Assembly (NCBI RefSeq): GCF_050434145.1
Contig: NZ_JBNPVX010000011.1
Coordinates: forward strand, 1-64,000
Source of the DNA: JAISST01 sp050434145
GTDB taxonomy: Bacteria > Fusobacteriota > Fusobacteriia > Fusobacteriales > Fusobacteriaceae
DNA length: 64,000 bases
Direction of reading: 5' to 3'
Below are positions 45,383-56,191 of the stretch, in pieces. The position numbers and the translations under genes are program-made. The notes under the pieces are model-generated. The model searched no databases, had not been told where the DNA came from, and saw only the letters and a program-made list of their open reading frames with translations. Numbering within the stretch: position 1 is the first letter of the stretch; the number at the start of each line of letters is the position of its first letter.

Positions 45383-46225
45383 TTACATATTTGAATGCTT
45401 TTCTCTTTTATCTAATTCATTTTTTAACTGAAAAATTGTTTTATTCAACAGTGGATGAACAATATTGGGTGCTATTTCTGCCAATGGATTTAATACAAAA
45501 GACCTTTCAATCATCCATTGATGTGGAATAGAAAGATTTTCTTCCTCTACTACTTCTTTTCCATATAATATTATATCAATATCTATGGTCCTTGGTCCCC
45601 ACTTTACTTCTTTTTTTCTATCTCTACCTAGCTCTTTCTCTATTTCCAATACTTTTCCCAAAAATTCTTGTGGTGTAAGAAGCGTCTCTAGCTCTATGCA
45701 ACAATTAAGAAAATTATCTTGTATCACATCGCCAAATGGTTCTGTCTCTATTATTTCACTTACTTTTTTTATGCTAGTATCTGACACTTTACTCAATTTA
45801 CTAATAGCACTATTTATATTTTTGTAGGTCTCTCCAACATTGGATCCTAATGATAAATAAACTTTATATCTTTTTCTTGTTATTTCCACTGAAACATTTT
45901 CAAAATTCATTTGAATAGGAGCCCAAGGTTTTTTTACTGATATTTTAATTTCTTGTACCAGCAAATATTTTTGTAATATGATTTTTCCAATATTTTCTGC
46001 ACAAGTTTCTAATAAATCATAACTCTTTTCTAAGAAAATATTTTTTATATCTTTGGCTACTTCTCCATAATGTACAGATTTTTTTAGATCTCCTGTAATA
46101 GCAGCTTCTCTTGTACTAAGAAACATTTCAATGGAAACCAAAAATTTTTGGCCAAGTTTTTTTTCTTCAGGAAACACTCCATGATATCCTATAAATTCTA
46201 AATTATTTATACTAATCTTGTCCAT
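45383..46225 (-). CDS. folK: Fused dihydroneopterin aldolase / HPPK (FolB-FolK)
   Basis: A 280-residue bifunctional protein. Residues 1-118 are FolB (LEFIGYHGVFPEEKKLGQKF, and VKKPWAPIQMNFENVSVEI). Residues about 120-280 are FolK, with YLSLGSNVGETYKNI and GRDRKKEVKWGPRTIDIDII. Together they make 6-hydroxymethyl-dihydropterin diphosphate, the FolP substrate. The fusion is known in several bacteria. Its ATG overlaps the end of folE by 14 nt, so translation is coupled. Confidence 0.92.
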   Translation of the reverse strand: MDKISINNLEFIGYHGVFPEEKKLGQKFLVSIEMFLSTREAAITGDLKKSVHYGEVAKDIKNIFLEKSYDLLETCAENIGKIILQKYLLVQEIKISVKKPWAPIQMNFENVSVEITRKRYKVYLSLGSNVGETYKNINSAISKLSKVSDTSIKKVSEIIETEPFGDVIQDNFLNCCIELETLLTPQEFLGKVLEIEKELGRDRKKEVKWGPRTIDIDIILYGKEVVEEENLSIPHQWMIERSFVLNPLAEIAPNIVHPLLNKTIFQLKNELDKREKHSNM

Positions 46226-46844
46226 AAGTGCTCCCTTTTTTATTTTTAAATGATAATAATGTCAATATTTCCAAACGTTTTTCATCATTACTTTCATATA
46301 TTCCTCTTGATACACTTGTAATAATCTGGCTATTTTCTTTGTTTTCTCCTCTCATAGTCATACATAGATGTTTTGCTGTAATTACAACCAAAACTCCCTG
46401 ACATTCCAGATTTTCATATATAATATCTGCTATCTCTTCTGCTAGCCTTTCTTGTATTTGTGGTCGCTTTACCAAAGCATTAATTACCCTCAATAACGAA
46501 CCAAAACCAACTATTTTTTCATTAGGAAGGTATGCCAAATGTATTTTTCCAAAGAAAGGTAGAAAGTGGTGCTCACACATAGAATAAAAATCAATATTTT
46601 CTATCACAATATTACTTGAAGAAGCTTTATAAGTCTTCTTCAAATAACTAGTTGGATCTTCATATACACCTGAAAACAACTCTAAATAACTTTCTGCAAT
46701 ACGTTTGGGAGTTTCTTCTAGTTCTGGCCTACTTGAAACCTTATCTCCCATAGCTTTGAGAACATCACCAAAAGCTTTTTCTATTTTTTTTATATTTATT
46801 TCATTTTTTGAAGTATTTTTCTGAACTTTTTTTGTTTTTTCCAT
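46212..46844 (-). CDS. folE: GTP cyclohydrolase I
   Basis: A 210-residue FolE that opens the folate pathway by turning GTP into dihydroneopterin triphosphate. The zinc and substrate motifs are YSMCEHHFLPFFGKIHLAYL and TAKHLCMTMRG. The first ~20 residues are a Lys/Asn-rich extension outside the core. ATG follows GGGGTG. It is the first of the three folate genes. No promoter at standard spacing was found in the 60 bases between it and the upstream permease gene. Confidence 0.93.
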   Translation of the reverse strand: MEKTKKVQKNTSKNEINIKKIEKAFGDVLKAMGDKVSSRPELEETPKRIAESYLELFSGVYEDPTSYLKKTYKASSSNIVIENIDFYSMCEHHFLPFFGKIHLAYLPNEKIVGFGSLLRVINALVKRPQIQERLAEEIADIIYENLECQGVLVVITAKHLCMTMRGENKENSQIITSVSRGIYESNDEKRLEILTLLSFKNKKGSTYGQD

Positions 46845-46904
46845 GGATTACACCCCGTTAAATATTAGTTTTGCATTGACTTTCCCTATTGCTCGCAACA
46901 TATA

Positions 46905-47936
46905 TCATAATTCTAATTTCATATCTCCACTTTTTATCCATTCTTTCTTTCTCATTATTTCTGCTATCCCTAGTGTTACTATTGCAGGTAATATAAAATG
47001 GAGTAATAATATTCCAATATATAATTTAGGACCAGAGTATCCTATATTTTCCATTGCAGTAATAGTACCAATTTGTCCTACTAATCCACATGTGCCCATC
47101 CCTGATCCTATGGGAAGATTTTCAAATTTGAATACTAATGTAGATACTGGTCCTAATATTGCGCTAGCTAATGTAGGTGGTATCCATATTTTCCAGTTCT
47201 TCGCTATATTTCCTACTTGTAGCATGGATGTTCCAAGTCCTTGGGCTACTAATCCTCCCCATCCATTTTCCCTAAAACTCATCACTGCAAATCCTATCAT
47301 TTGGACTGAACACCCTACTGTGGCTGCTCCTCCTGCTAGTCCATCCAAGCTTATTGCCATACATAATGCTGCACTACTTATAGGCAATGTAAGCACCATT
47401 CCTACCACCACTGATACTATTATTCCCATCAAAAATGGTCTTAATGTAGTCGCTTCTACTACAATTTTTCCTAGATATCTCATCATTTCACCAATAGGTT
47501 TTCCTACATAATTGGCTACCAAAATTCCAACAAGTAATGTTACTGTGGTAGTCACAAGAATATCTATCTTAGTTTCTTTTGATACTAATTTTCCAAATTC
47601 TGCACCTATTAATGCTGCTAAAAAAGCTCCTACTGGTCCACCAAACTGTGCTCCTGCTGCCCCTGTTACTGTTGATGCAAATAACACCAATGGTGGAGCC
47701 TTTAACCCCTGAGCAACTGCTACCCCAATTGCTGGTCCCATCATCTTACTTGTTAACTCCCACACTACAGTATATAAAAAAGGGATATTAAATTTTTCAC
47801 CTACTGTTTTTAGTATAGTCCCTACCAATAATGTAGCGAATAAACCCATTGCCATCGAACTAGGAGCACTTACAATATATTTCTTAAAACTAATCTCTAC
47901 ATCCTTCTTTTTTAGAAATGAAATTATTTTGTTCAT
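46905..47936 (-). CDS. PTS IIC-like membrane permease (PTS_EIIC_2 type)
   Basis: A 343-residue integral membrane protein with about nine hydrophobic segments. It resembles the PTS_EIIC_2 group, which is annotated as PTS sugar transporter subunit IIC but usually stands without IIA or IIB partners. Glycine-rich blocks seen are TGAAGAQFGGPVGAFLAALI and GSGMGTCGLVGQIGT. No other PTS gene is adjacent, so phosphotransfer-driven transport is doubtful. ATG follows AGGGGGAT. It stands between the terminator of glyS and folE; the substrate is unknown. Confidence 0.75.
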   Translation of the reverse strand: MNKIISFLKKKDVEISFKKYIVSAPSSMAMGLFATLLVGTILKTVGEKFNIPFLYTVVWELTSKMMGPAIGVAVAQGLKAPPLVLFASTVTGAAGAQFGGPVGAFLAALIGAEFGKLVSKETKIDILVTTTVTLLVGILVANYVGKPIGEMMRYLGKIVVEATTLRPFLMGIIVSVVVGMVLTLPISSAALCMAISLDGLAGGAATVGCSVQMIGFAVMSFRENGWGGLVAQGLGTSMLQVGNIAKNWKIWIPPTLASAILGPVSTLVFKFENLPIGSGMGTCGLVGQIGTITAMENIGYSGPKLYIGILLLHFILPAIVTLGIAEIMRKKEWIKSGDMKLEL

Positions 47937-47958
47937 TTATCCCCCTGATATTCCATAA

Positions 47959-47986
47959 AATCCTCCTCTAAATAATGAGGAGGATT
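47959..47986 (-). terminator. Terminator after glyS
   Basis: A perfect 10-bp stem AATCCTCCTC/GAGGAGGATT with an 8-nt loop, followed on the minus strand by TTTATGG. It is 5 nt past the glyS stop. The stem includes GGAGGA sequences that resemble ribosome sites. Confidence 0.75.
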
Positions 47987-47990
47987 ATTT

Positions 47991-50063
47991 CTATCTTTCT
48001 TCAATTAAATTCAAATTTCCTATAATATTAAATATATTAGATAATTTTTTTAACTGAGATAATCTATTATTTTTTATCATTTCATTTTCTACATTTACCA
48101 TTACTTCTTCAAAATATTTATTTATTATTTCTTTAGATTTTACAATCTCATTAAAATATCCTACATATTCTTTACCATCTATTAATGCTATTACCTTTTC
48201 TTCTAATGATTTTGTATAATTCCAAAGTTCTCTTTCTATTTCTTTTTCAAAATGATTTTCAACAACTGTATCCTCAGCAAAATCTTTTGAAATATTTTCT
48301 ACTCTCTTATAAACTGGTAAAAATGCTTTAAATTCATTGCTTTTTGCAAATATATCAAGAGTATTTACTCGCTCTTTATCATCCATAATATTATCACACA
48401 TAAGAGATAATACAGAATTAATTACATCTTTACTATATTTCATTTCTGTAAATATATTTATTGCTCTTTGGCAAAAAAATTCTAAAACTTCAGTTAATAC
48501 AGTGGCTCTATCTCTTTTTAGAACTTTAGCTTTTTCCAATGTATCTAAAGAAATGTTCACTAAATCTTTTATTGATATATTTAATTTTGAATTAAGTATA
48601 ACATTTACAATTCCTAATGCTGCTCTTCTTAATGCAAAAGGATCTTTAGAACCACTTGGAATTACTCCTACACCAAAGCATCCAACTAGAGTGTCAATTC
48701 TATCTGCTATTCCTGTTATTATTCCTTCTATAGCTCTAGGAAATTGATCTCCTTGGAATCTTGGATAATAATGTTCTTCTATCCCTTTGGCAACTTTTTC
48801 TGATTCATTGGATTTGAGTGCATATTCTGCTCCCATAAATCCTTGTAATTTGGTAAATTCTTTTTCTCCTACCATATTTGATACCAAATCAGCTTTAGCC
48901 AAATATATAGTTCTTAATATATCATCCTTTGATTCTTCGCATGATAATTTTGATACAAGGTATTCTCCTATTTGGGTCATTCTTTCTACTTTTTCATATA
49001 TTGTTCCCAAATCTTTCTGAAATACTACTGTTTTCAATCTTTCTACATTATTGGCCAATGGATTTTTTAGATCTTCTTGGTAAAAAAATCTTGCATCTGC
49101 TAATCTTGCTGATAACACTTTTTCATTTCCTTTACGCACTTCATCAGAATTTTCTATTCCATTTCTTATTACTACAAATTTTGGTAATAGTTTCCCTTTA
49201 TCATCCAGTATTGGAAAATATCTTTGATGTACTTCCATTGATATAATCAGAACTTCTTGTGGGACATCTAAAAAGTCAGAATTAAATGTTCCAATTATAG
49301 GATAAGGATATTCTACCAGATTAGTTACTTCATCTAATAAATCATTTTTTATAAGTACCTTTTCCTTCTCCCCTTGACATAGAGTTTCTATTGATGTTCT
49401 TATTAATTCTTTTCTTTTTTCTATATCAATAACTACATTATTTTCAATGATTTTATCAAAATATTCTTCTATTGTTCTCACTTGGAATGCATTTCCAAAA
49501 AATCTGTGTCCTTTGGTATGATTACTACTCTTTATTCCTTCTATCTCAAATTCTACTATTTCATTATCACACAATGCCAAAATCCATTCTATAGGCCTTG
49601 CAAACTTTAAATTCTTATCTGACCATTTCATTGACTTTGGAAATGTCAATTCTAATATTAAGTTCTTTAAAATGTGTGGAAGCAACTCTTTAGTATTACT
49701 TCCAGGAATAAATTTTTTTGCACCAATATAATCACCTTTTGGTGTAGTTATTATTTCAAGATCAGATATTTCTAGCCCTTGAGATTTTGCAAATCCAAGA
49801 CCAGCTTTAGATATTTCACCATTTTCATTGTAAGCTACATTTTTAGCTGGTCCTAAGTTAAGAGAATCTAAATCATCTTGCTTTTCTGACAAGCCTTCTA
49901 CATCAAGTATTAATCTTCGTGGAGTACCATATGTTCTTATTGCTATAAATTGTATTCTTTCTTCATTTAATTTTGCTGTTAAATTACTTTTTAAATCTCT
50001 AAGTGCATGCTTTAGAAATCTTGCTGGTATTTCTTCCATACCAATTTCGAATAATAATCTCAC
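47991..50063 (-). CDS. glyS: Glycyl-tRNA synthetase beta subunit
   Basis: A 690-residue GlyS of the bacterial alpha2-beta2 glycyl-tRNA synthetase. The N-terminal RLLFEIGMEEIPARFL and the HD-like block (EGIITGIADRIDTLVG) are typical, and the C-terminal anticodon-binding region is helical. It binds and positions tRNA-Gly while GlyQ holds the active site. The start is GTG at 50063 behind AGGAGG; no ATG fits the conserved N-terminus. It lies 36 nt after glyQ in one operon. Confidence 0.95.
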   Translation of the reverse strand: MRLLFEIGMEEIPARFLKHALRDLKSNLTAKLNEERIQFIAIRTYGTPRRLILDVEGLSEKQDDLDSLNLGPAKNVAYNENGEISKAGLGFAKSQGLEISDLEIITTPKGDYIGAKKFIPGSNTKELLPHILKNLILELTFPKSMKWSDKNLKFARPIEWILALCDNEIVEFEIEGIKSSNHTKGHRFFGNAFQVRTIEEYFDKIIENNVVIDIEKRKELIRTSIETLCQGEKEKVLIKNDLLDEVTNLVEYPYPIIGTFNSDFLDVPQEVLIISMEVHQRYFPILDDKGKLLPKFVVIRNGIENSDEVRKGNEKVLSARLADARFFYQEDLKNPLANNVERLKTVVFQKDLGTIYEKVERMTQIGEYLVSKLSCEESKDDILRTIYLAKADLVSNMVGEKEFTKLQGFMGAEYALKSNESEKVAKGIEEHYYPRFQGDQFPRAIEGIITGIADRIDTLVGCFGVGVIPSGSKDPFALRRAALGIVNVILNSKLNISIKDLVNISLDTLEKAKVLKRDRATVLTEVLEFFCQRAINIFTEMKYSKDVINSVLSLMCDNIMDDKERVNTLDIFAKSNEFKAFLPVYKRVENISKDFAEDTVVENHFEKEIERELWNYTKSLEEKVIALIDGKEYVGYFNEIVKSKEIINKYFEEVMVNVENEMIKNNRLSQLKKLSNIFNIIGNLNLIEER

Positions 50064-50099
50064 TTTTGCCTCCTGACTAATTATTGGTCAATAATTCAT

Positions 50100-50978
50100 C
50101 TATTTTATAACATTTCTCATAAGAGGATATCCTAAATCTTTTCTATTTTTTACATATACTTCTGCACAGCCTCTTGCTAAATTTCTCACTCTCAAAATGT
50201 ATGCCATTCTTTCTGTAGTAGATATAGCGCCTCTAGAATCCAACATGTTAAATGTATGAGAACACTTTAATACATAATCATAAGCTGGTAATACTAATCC
50301 TGCGTCTAACGCCCTTTTAGCTTCAGCTTCATAATCATCAAACCATTTAAAATGGCTCTCCAAATCTGCTATTTCAAAAGCATATTTGGAATTTTCGTAT
50401 TCAAATTGAAATCTAATATCTCCATATTTAACTCCTGGAGCCCATTCTAACTCATATACACTTTCTTTATTTTGTATGTATAGTGCTAATCTTTCTAAGC
50501 CATAGGTCAATTCAACTGGTACTATATCAAGTTCTAATCCACCTACTTGCTGAAAATATGTAAATTGAGTAATTTCCATTCCATCAAGCCATACTTCCCA
50601 TCCCAGACCCCAGGCTCCTAATGTTGGAGATTCCCAGTCATCTTCTACAAATCTGATATCATGCTTATTGGGGTCAATACCTAGTTGTCTCAAGCTTTCT
50701 ATATATAATTCTTGTATGTCTATTGGTGAGGGTTTCATTATTACTTGAAATTGATGATGTTGGTAAACTCTGTTGGGATTTTCTCCATATCTTCCATCTT
50801 TAGGTCTTCTTGATGGCTCTACATAGGCTACATTCCAAGGTTCTGGTCCCAATGACATTAGAAAAGTATTCGGATTAAATGTTCCTGCACCAGTTTCTAT
50901 ATCATAGGGATTGCTTAGCACACATCCTTTGGATCCCCAGTATTTTTGCAATGCAAAAATAATTTCTTGAAAAGTCAT
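50100..50978 (-). CDS. glyQ: Glycyl-tRNA synthetase alpha subunit
   Basis: A 292-residue GlyQ, the catalytic class II subunit. The N-terminus is [20 protein letters not shown], and [30 protein letters not shown] and [11 protein letters not shown] carry the class II motifs. It charges tRNA-Gly together with GlyS. ATG follows AAGGAGG. MITE-like copy 4 lies directly upstream between lspA and glyQ; no T-box leader is visible there. Confidence 0.95.
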   Translation of the reverse strand: MTFQEIIFALQKYWGSKGCVLSNPYDIETGAGTFNPNTFLMSLGPEPWNVAYVEPSRRPKDGRYGENPNRVYQHHQFQVIMKPSPIDIQELYIESLRQLGIDPNKHDIRFVEDDWESPTLGAWGLGWEVWLDGMEITQFTYFQQVGGLELDIVPVELTYGLERLALYIQNKESVYELEWAPGVKYGDIRFQFEYENSKYAFEIADLESHFKWFDDYEAEAKRALDAGLVLPAYDYVLKCSHTFNMLDSRGAISTTERMAYILRVRNLARGCAEVYVKNRKDLGYPLMRNVIK

Positions 50979-51007
50979 TTTTCCTCCTTATTTCTCATAC
51001 TACAATA

Positions 51008-51118
51008 GGTTGTTGCAAAACTATTTATTATCCTGCAAATACAAGATTTTATTTATTTTTAAATTCTTCTTTTTCTCTATCCTCACTTTGCTCAGCTGTT
51101 GTTAGGGAAGAGCATAAG
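51008..51118 (+). mobile_element. MITE-like repeat, copy 4 (truncated or diverged)
   Basis: It begins TA-GGTTGTTGCAAAACTATTTA like copies 2 and 3. It stays alignable through TTTGCTCAGCTGTTGTTAGGGA and then stops at the lspA stop codon. The right end is missing or too diverged to see. Boundaries on the right are approximate. Confidence 0.6.
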
Positions 51119-51589
51119 TTATTCTGTTTTATCTTTATCTTTTCTTTTTTTAGATAGAAAAATTTGGTCAATTATTATAAGAAATACTCCTATATTTATC
51201 CAAGCATCTGCAAAGTTGAATATATATTGCCAAATCCCTCTAAAATCTATCATATCAATGACAAAGCCCCTATAAAATCTATCTATAATGTTACCTACAG
51301 CTCCTGAACCTATGAGAAGAAATCCATATTTTTCCAAATTTGTAATAGTATCTTTATGCTTATAAACATGATAAATAAGATATATAACAACAAATATTGT
51401 GATTATATTCACTATACTTAATTTCCCCTGAAATAAGCCAAAAGCTATTCCATAATTATTTATATATGTTATATGGAAAAAATCCTTGATTACTGGTATT
51501 GTTTCAAATTCATCAAATCTAGTGATGACCAAAAATTTTGTAATTTGGTCGACTAAAACTAACATAATAAAAATTGCAATATATAACAT
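51119..51589 (-). CDS. lspA: Lipoprotein signal peptidase
   Basis: A 156-residue inner-membrane aspartyl protease that removes signal peptides from prolipoproteins such as TctC here. Four hydrophobic helices are visible. The catalytic Asp residues are in GAVGNIIDRFYRGFVIDMID and FNFADAWINIG. ATG follows AAGGAGTTAT. It comes 90 nt after ileS in the common ileS-lspA order. Its stop abuts MITE copy 4, so the charged C-terminal tail (KKRKDKDKTE) may have been affected by the insertion. Confidence 0.94.
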   Translation of the reverse strand: MLYIAIFIMLVLVDQITKFLVITRFDEFETIPVIKDFFHITYINNYGIAFGLFQGKLSIVNIITIFVVIYLIYHVYKHKDTITNLEKYGFLLIGSGAVGNIIDRFYRGFVIDMIDFRGIWQYIFNFADAWINIGVFLIIIDQIFLSKKRKDKDKTE

Positions 51590-51679
51590 TATAACTCCTT
51601 ATGAGGCTTGTTTCTGATATGATTGCTCATTATATCAATATTAAATTATATCTAAATTCTATTAGAATCTACAGTTTCT

Positions 51680-54481
51680 CTATTCCAAGACTCCTTTACA
51701 TCTTGGGCAAAGATTTGCACTTGCTTCTTCATGAGATAATTCTGTAGAGTATTTCCAACATCTATGACATTTTTCACCAGCTGCATGTTCTACTTTTACA
51801 TAAATATCTGTTTTTTCTTCTCCTTGCACAAATTTTTCATTATTGGAATCACATATTTCCACTTCTGATACTATAAAAGACATTTCTAACAAATCTTTAT
51901 TATTATATAAAAATTCTTTTAACACTTTATCTTCAGTATATAAAGATACTTTTGCATCAAGTGAGTTTCCTATTATTTTATTTTCTCCTTGTCTTGCTTT
52001 TTCCAATGTTTTATTAACTTCTTTTCTGATTTTTATGATTTCATTCCATTTTTCTTCCAACTCGTAATTAAAGCATTCTTTATTCTCATTGTACCAACTA
52101 GTCAATAGCACAGACTCTTCTTGTTTGAAAGTATTCGGAAACTCACCCCATATTTCTTCTGCAGTAAAAGATAATACAGGTGTAATCATCTTTGTCATTG
52201 TTAATAACACTTCAAACATTACTGTCTGAGCAGCTCTCCTTTCTACTGAATCTTTCTTTTCTGTATATAGTCTATCTTTTATTATGTCCAAATAAAAAGC
52301 TGACATATCTATACCAGCAAAATAATGAATTGCTTGGAATAAATTATAAAATTCATATTTTTCATAACTTTCTGTAACTGTTTTTTTCAATACTTCTAAT
52401 TTATGCATAGCCAATTTATCTATTTCTGTAAGTTGTTCATACGAAACTCTATCTGTATTATAATCAAAGTCATTTATGTTTCCTAAGATATATCTTGCTG
52501 TATTTCTGATTCTTCTGTAAGCTTCTGCCATTTGTTTAATTATGTTATTAGAAATTCTTACATCATCTCTATAGTCCACTGATGAACACCATAATCTCAA
52601 TATGTCAGCACCAAACTCTTTTATTACTTCTTGAGGAACCACTGTATTTCCCAATGATTTTGACATTTTTCTTCCTTCACCATCCATTACAAAACCATGA
52701 GTCAATATTTTTTTGTATGGTGCATCAAAAGTCGAACCTATAGAAGTAAGAAGAGAACTTTGAAACCATCCTCTATGTTGATCAGAACCTTCTAAATACA
52801 TTTCTGCTGGTCTTCTCAAATAATCTCCTCTTGTATCTAATACAGCTCTATGAGATACACCTGAATCCAACCACACATCCATTATATTGCCATCTTTTCT
52901 GATTTTTCTATCTTTCAAATTATATTTTGTTAATAATTCTTCACCTATTAATTCTTCTGCAGTATTCTTAAACCAGATAATTGAACCTTCTTTTTTTACT
53001 TGCTCTATTACTCTATCTACTATCTCTTTATTGAAAATTTCTTCTCCAGAGTCTTCATCAAAAAATACAGGTATTGGTACTCCCCATGTCCTTTGTCTAG
53101 AAATACACCAATCCGGTCTTGTTTCTATCATTGAACCTATTCTATTTTTTCCCCAAGCTGGGATAAATTCCACATTATCTAGAGCTTTTAATGCTCTTTC
53201 TCTTAGATCTGATCCTTCTACTTTGATAAACCATTGTTCTGTAGCTCTAAATACTACAGGTTTTTTCGCTCTCCAATCATGTGGATAAGAATGAACTATC
53301 TCTTTTAGTTTTAATACATGACCAGTCTCTGTAAGATGGTTTACAATAGCTTCATTAGCTTTGTTATATCTCATTCCATGGAACATTCCTGCTTCCTCAG
53401 TTAAAAAACCTTTGTTATCCATTGGTGAAATAATTGGTAAGCCATATCTTACACCTACTACATAGTCATCTTGCCCATGACCAGGTGCTGTATGTACTGC
53501 ACCAGTACCGGCATCAGCAGTGACATGAGTCCCCAATATAACAAGGCCAGTCCTATGTAAATAAGGATGTTTATAGGTAGTTTTTTCTATATCTTTTCCT
53601 AAGAACTCCTTAATTAATACAGAATCTTTTATTTCCATCTCTTCAAATGCTTTTTCTGCTAATTCTTTTGCTAGAATCAAATGCCCTTTTTCTGTTTTGT
53701 ATACTCCATATGTAAAGTCAGGGTTCAAAGATATTCCTACATTTGCTGGTAATGTCCAAGGAGTCGTTGTCCATATTACTATGTAAAGTGGTTCGTCTAT
53801 TCCTAATCTATCTTGTAAATCTTTATTTCCTTCCATTCTTACATATATAGAAGGTGATGTAACATCTGCATATTCTATTTCTGCCTCTGCTAGAGCTGTT
53901 TCTGTTGCTGGTGACCAATAGACAGGTTTTAATCCTTTGAAGATATACCCATTGTTGTAGAGTTCGTAAAATACTTCTAATTGTTTTGCTTCATATTCAG
54001 CCTTAAGTGTCAAATACGGATTTTCCCAATCTCCTATTACTCCAAGTCTAATAAATTGTTCTTTTTGTATTCCTACAGATTGCATAGCATAATCTCTACA
54101 TTTTATGATAATATCCTCTTTTGACATTTCTTTCCCTTTAGAACCTAATTTTTCCATTACTTTAAATTCTATTGGAAGCCCATGTGTATCCCATCCTGGA
54201 ACATATGGAGTATAAAAACCACACATCCTTTTATATTTCATTATTATATCTTTCAAAATTTTATTTAGAGCATGCCCTATATGTAATTCGCCATTGGCAT
54301 ATGGTGGCCCATCATGTAAAATAAATGTTTCACTTCCTTTGTTTTTGCTAACACTTTGCCCATGAATATCATTCTTCGTCCAAAATTCTATAAACTTTGG
54401 TTCCTTTGTGGGTAAATTTGCTTTCATTTGAAATGAAGTCTTTGGTAAATTTAATGTACTGCTATAATCCTTTTCTTCCAT
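51680..54481 (-). CDS. ileS: Isoleucyl-tRNA synthetase
   Basis: A 933-residue class I synthetase. HIGH is at residues 67-70 ([13 protein letters not shown]), KMSKS is in [12 protein letters not shown], and the editing domain carries [12 protein letters not shown] and [16 protein letters not shown]. The C-terminal zinc finger (CHRCWKYS, then CPRCKGVL) is of the bacterial type. Its ATG overlaps the stop of the upstream histidine kinase gene by one base, and lspA follows. Length is normal. Confidence 0.96.
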   Translation of the reverse strand: MEEKDYSSTLNLPKTSFQMKANLPTKEPKFIEFWTKNDIHGQSVSKNKGSETFILHDGPPYANGELHIGHALNKILKDIIMKYKRMCGFYTPYVPGWDTHGLPIEFKVMEKLGSKGKEMSKEDIIIKCRDYAMQSVGIQKEQFIRLGVIGDWENPYLTLKAEYEAKQLEVFYELYNNGYIFKGLKPVYWSPATETALAEAEIEYADVTSPSIYVRMEGNKDLQDRLGIDEPLYIVIWTTTPWTLPANVGISLNPDFTYGVYKTEKGHLILAKELAEKAFEEMEIKDSVLIKEFLGKDIEKTTYKHPYLHRTGLVILGTHVTADAGTGAVHTAPGHGQDDYVVGVRYGLPIISPMDNKGFLTEEAGMFHGMRYNKANEAIVNHLTETGHVLKLKEIVHSYPHDWRAKKPVVFRATEQWFIKVEGSDLRERALKALDNVEFIPAWGKNRIGSMIETRPDWCISRQRTWGVPIPVFFDEDSGEEIFNKEIVDRVIEQVKKEGSIIWFKNTAEELIGEELLTKYNLKDRKIRKDGNIMDVWLDSGVSHRAVLDTRGDYLRRPAEMYLEGSDQHRGWFQSSLLTSIGSTFDAPYKKILTHGFVMDGEGRKMSKSLGNTVVPQEVIKEFGADILRLWCSSVDYRDDVRISNNIIKQMAEAYRRIRNTARYILGNINDFDYNTDRVSYEQLTEIDKLAMHKLEVLKKTVTESYEKYEFYNLFQAIHYFAGIDMSAFYLDIIKDRLYTEKKDSVERRAAQTVMFEVLLTMTKMITPVLSFTAEEIWGEFPNTFKQEESVLLTSWYNENKECFNYELEEKWNEIIKIRKEVNKTLEKARQGENKIIGNSLDAKVSLYTEDKVLKEFLYNNKDLLEMSFIVSEVEICDSNNEKFVQGEEKTDIYVKVEHAAGEKCHRCWKYSTELSHEEASANLCPRCKGVLE

Positions 54482-56163
54482 TATGTTATGTCCTCCTCTT
54501 TATATAAATTCAAAGTTATTTTTACTTCTGTACCTTCTCCCTCTGTTGAATTGATTTTTATAACTCCCATGTGATTTTTTACAATTCTCGCCACTATGGG
54601 TAAGCCTAATCCTGGAGAGTTTGTGTAACTTACAAAAGGATCAAATATATTTTTCATATGTTCTTTTAATATCCCTGTACCATTATCCTTGATGGTCAGA
54701 CGTATTTTATCAATATGTTTTTCTTCTGTTACTTCTATATTTATTTTTTTATCACTATTATTTTTGTAATTGAGAGCATCTTGAGCATTTTTTATTAATT
54801 CTGATAAAAGTCTTTCTATTTTTTTTATATCTCCATGTATTTTTCCTTTATGTTTTAAAAAAACTGAAAGAGTTATTCCATCTTTTTGCAAAGATTCATT
54901 TAACTTCCTCCCTACATTTCTTATGGGATCTTCCAATGAAAATGTTTCCAGTTCTGTTTTTGATTCTTCACTATAATCTCGTAATGCTGATACTTCTCTA
55001 TCCAATCTATATAATTCTTCTTTTAACTCTGATATCCGATCTTGTAATTGATACTCTTCTATATTATATTCATCAAACTTTTCTACCATAGAAAATAATT
55101 TTTCTATAGCTATTTCACGACGATTTAAAAATTTTTCTGAGAGTTTTTCCACAGTAAGTATTCTCTCTCTATCAATCTTTTCTGCTTCCAAATCTTTATT
55201 AGTTATTTTCATAGAAATATTCATAAATAGCAATGTTATCAATTCTGAATCTTCTTTTGTTATCATCTTATCCCTACTAAAATAATCTACAAGTACACAA
55301 CCATAATTTCGTTTTTCTGTAAATATTGGAAAAATTATAAAATTATTAATTCCCATACTTTGAAAAAGATCATTACCTAGATCATATTTATAGCCTTTAT
55401 CATTATAATAAATTCCACGACGCTCTTTTATAGAACGACGAAAGATACTATCATTTTTAAATGGGATTTTTATTAGTTTAACTAATTTTTCTAACTCTGT
55501 CACTTGAAATTGAAACCCTCTAAGATTATCAGTAGATACAATATTTTCTTGTTTTAATATACTATTTACTGAAGTTAATTCACCTACAAAAGTATCTATT
55601 TCACGACTATATCTAAAATACATAGCTCTACTATAACCTAAACCAATTTCTGAAGTAATCGCAGATAATATCCCTTTTACTGTTTCATTTATATCATCTT
55701 CTATATTTATTCCCATTATTATTTTCTCTATTGTATTTAACTTGTGCAAATTTTCCTGTAAAGTCGCATTTTTTGTCTTAAGAGCTTCCTCGTTTCCTTT
55801 GATTACTGTTACCATTTTCTCAAAAGAATCAGTCAACTTTCTTATTTCACCTACTTCACTTCTATCCAAAACTAGTTCATAATTTCCTTTTGTTACTTCT
55901 TCAGAAGCATCTACAATTTTTGATATGGGTTTTAACAAATTATAAAAAACTTTCTTAGACAATAAGTTGGTAACATATATTGTTATAAATACAATTATCA
56001 ATAGAATAGTAAATATTCCTACTTTTTCAGTTGTAGTCTTAGCATCCATATTTTTGAAAGTAATAATAACCATAAAGAACGTAATACATATGGTGGTAAC
56101 TATAATTGCAATTACATTATATTCTACTATTTTCTTTACTAGTGAGTCTTTTTCAATTTTCAT
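54481..56163 (-). CDS. Membrane histidine-kinase-like protein without a visible H-box
   Basis: A 560-residue sensor. Two membrane helices (about 16-36 and 48-68) are separated by only ~11 residues, so there is no periplasmic sensor domain. HAMP follows (about 69-125), then a GAF-like region (about 145-330), a coiled coil, and a GHKL ATPase domain at about 440-555 with [12 protein letters not shown] (N), IKDNGTGIL (G1), IFDPF (F) and GLGLPIV (G2). In the coiled-coil segment where the phospho-acceptor His should be ([20 protein letters not shown]) there is no His. No response regulator is adjacent. It overlaps ileS by one base and follows tex by 28 nt. It may act by another mechanism than His phosphorylation. 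Confidence 0.8.
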   Translation of the reverse strand: MKIEKDSLVKKIVEYNVIAIIVTTICITFFMVIITFKNMDAKTTTEKVGIFTILLIIVFITIYVTNLLSKKVFYNLLKPISKIVDASEEVTKGNYELVLDRSEVGEIRKLTDSFEKMVTVIKGNEEALKTKNATLQENLHKLNTIEKIIMGINIEDDINETVKGILSAITSEIGLGYSRAMYFRYSREIDTFVGELTSVNSILKQENIVSTDNLRGFQFQVTELEKLVKLIKIPFKNDSIFRRSIKERRGIYYNDKGYKYDLGNDLFQSMGINNFIIFPIFTEKRNYGCVLVDYFSRDKMITKEDSELITLLFMNISMKITNKDLEAEKIDRERILTVEKLSEKFLNRREIAIEKLFSMVEKFDEYNIEEYQLQDRISELKEELYRLDREVSALRDYSEESKTELETFSLEDPIRNVGRKLNESLQKDGITLSVFLKHKGKIHGDIKKIERLLSELIKNAQDALNYKNNSDKKINIEVTEEKHIDKIRLTIKDNGTGILKEHMKNIFDPFVSYTNSPGLGLPIVARIVKNHMGVIKINSTEGEGTEVKITLNLYKEEDIT

Positions 56164-56191
56164 GGTAACCTCAACTCTAATATGCTAAAAT

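Noticed and set aside
46843..47511. 222-codon plus-strand frame opposite the PTS IIC-like gene
   Set aside because: Antisense shadow; the minus-strand product is a coherent membrane protein with a good ribosome site.
50979..51118. Possible T-box leader before glyQ
   Set aside because: The space is filled by MITE copy 4; no specifier loop or T-box sequence is visible.
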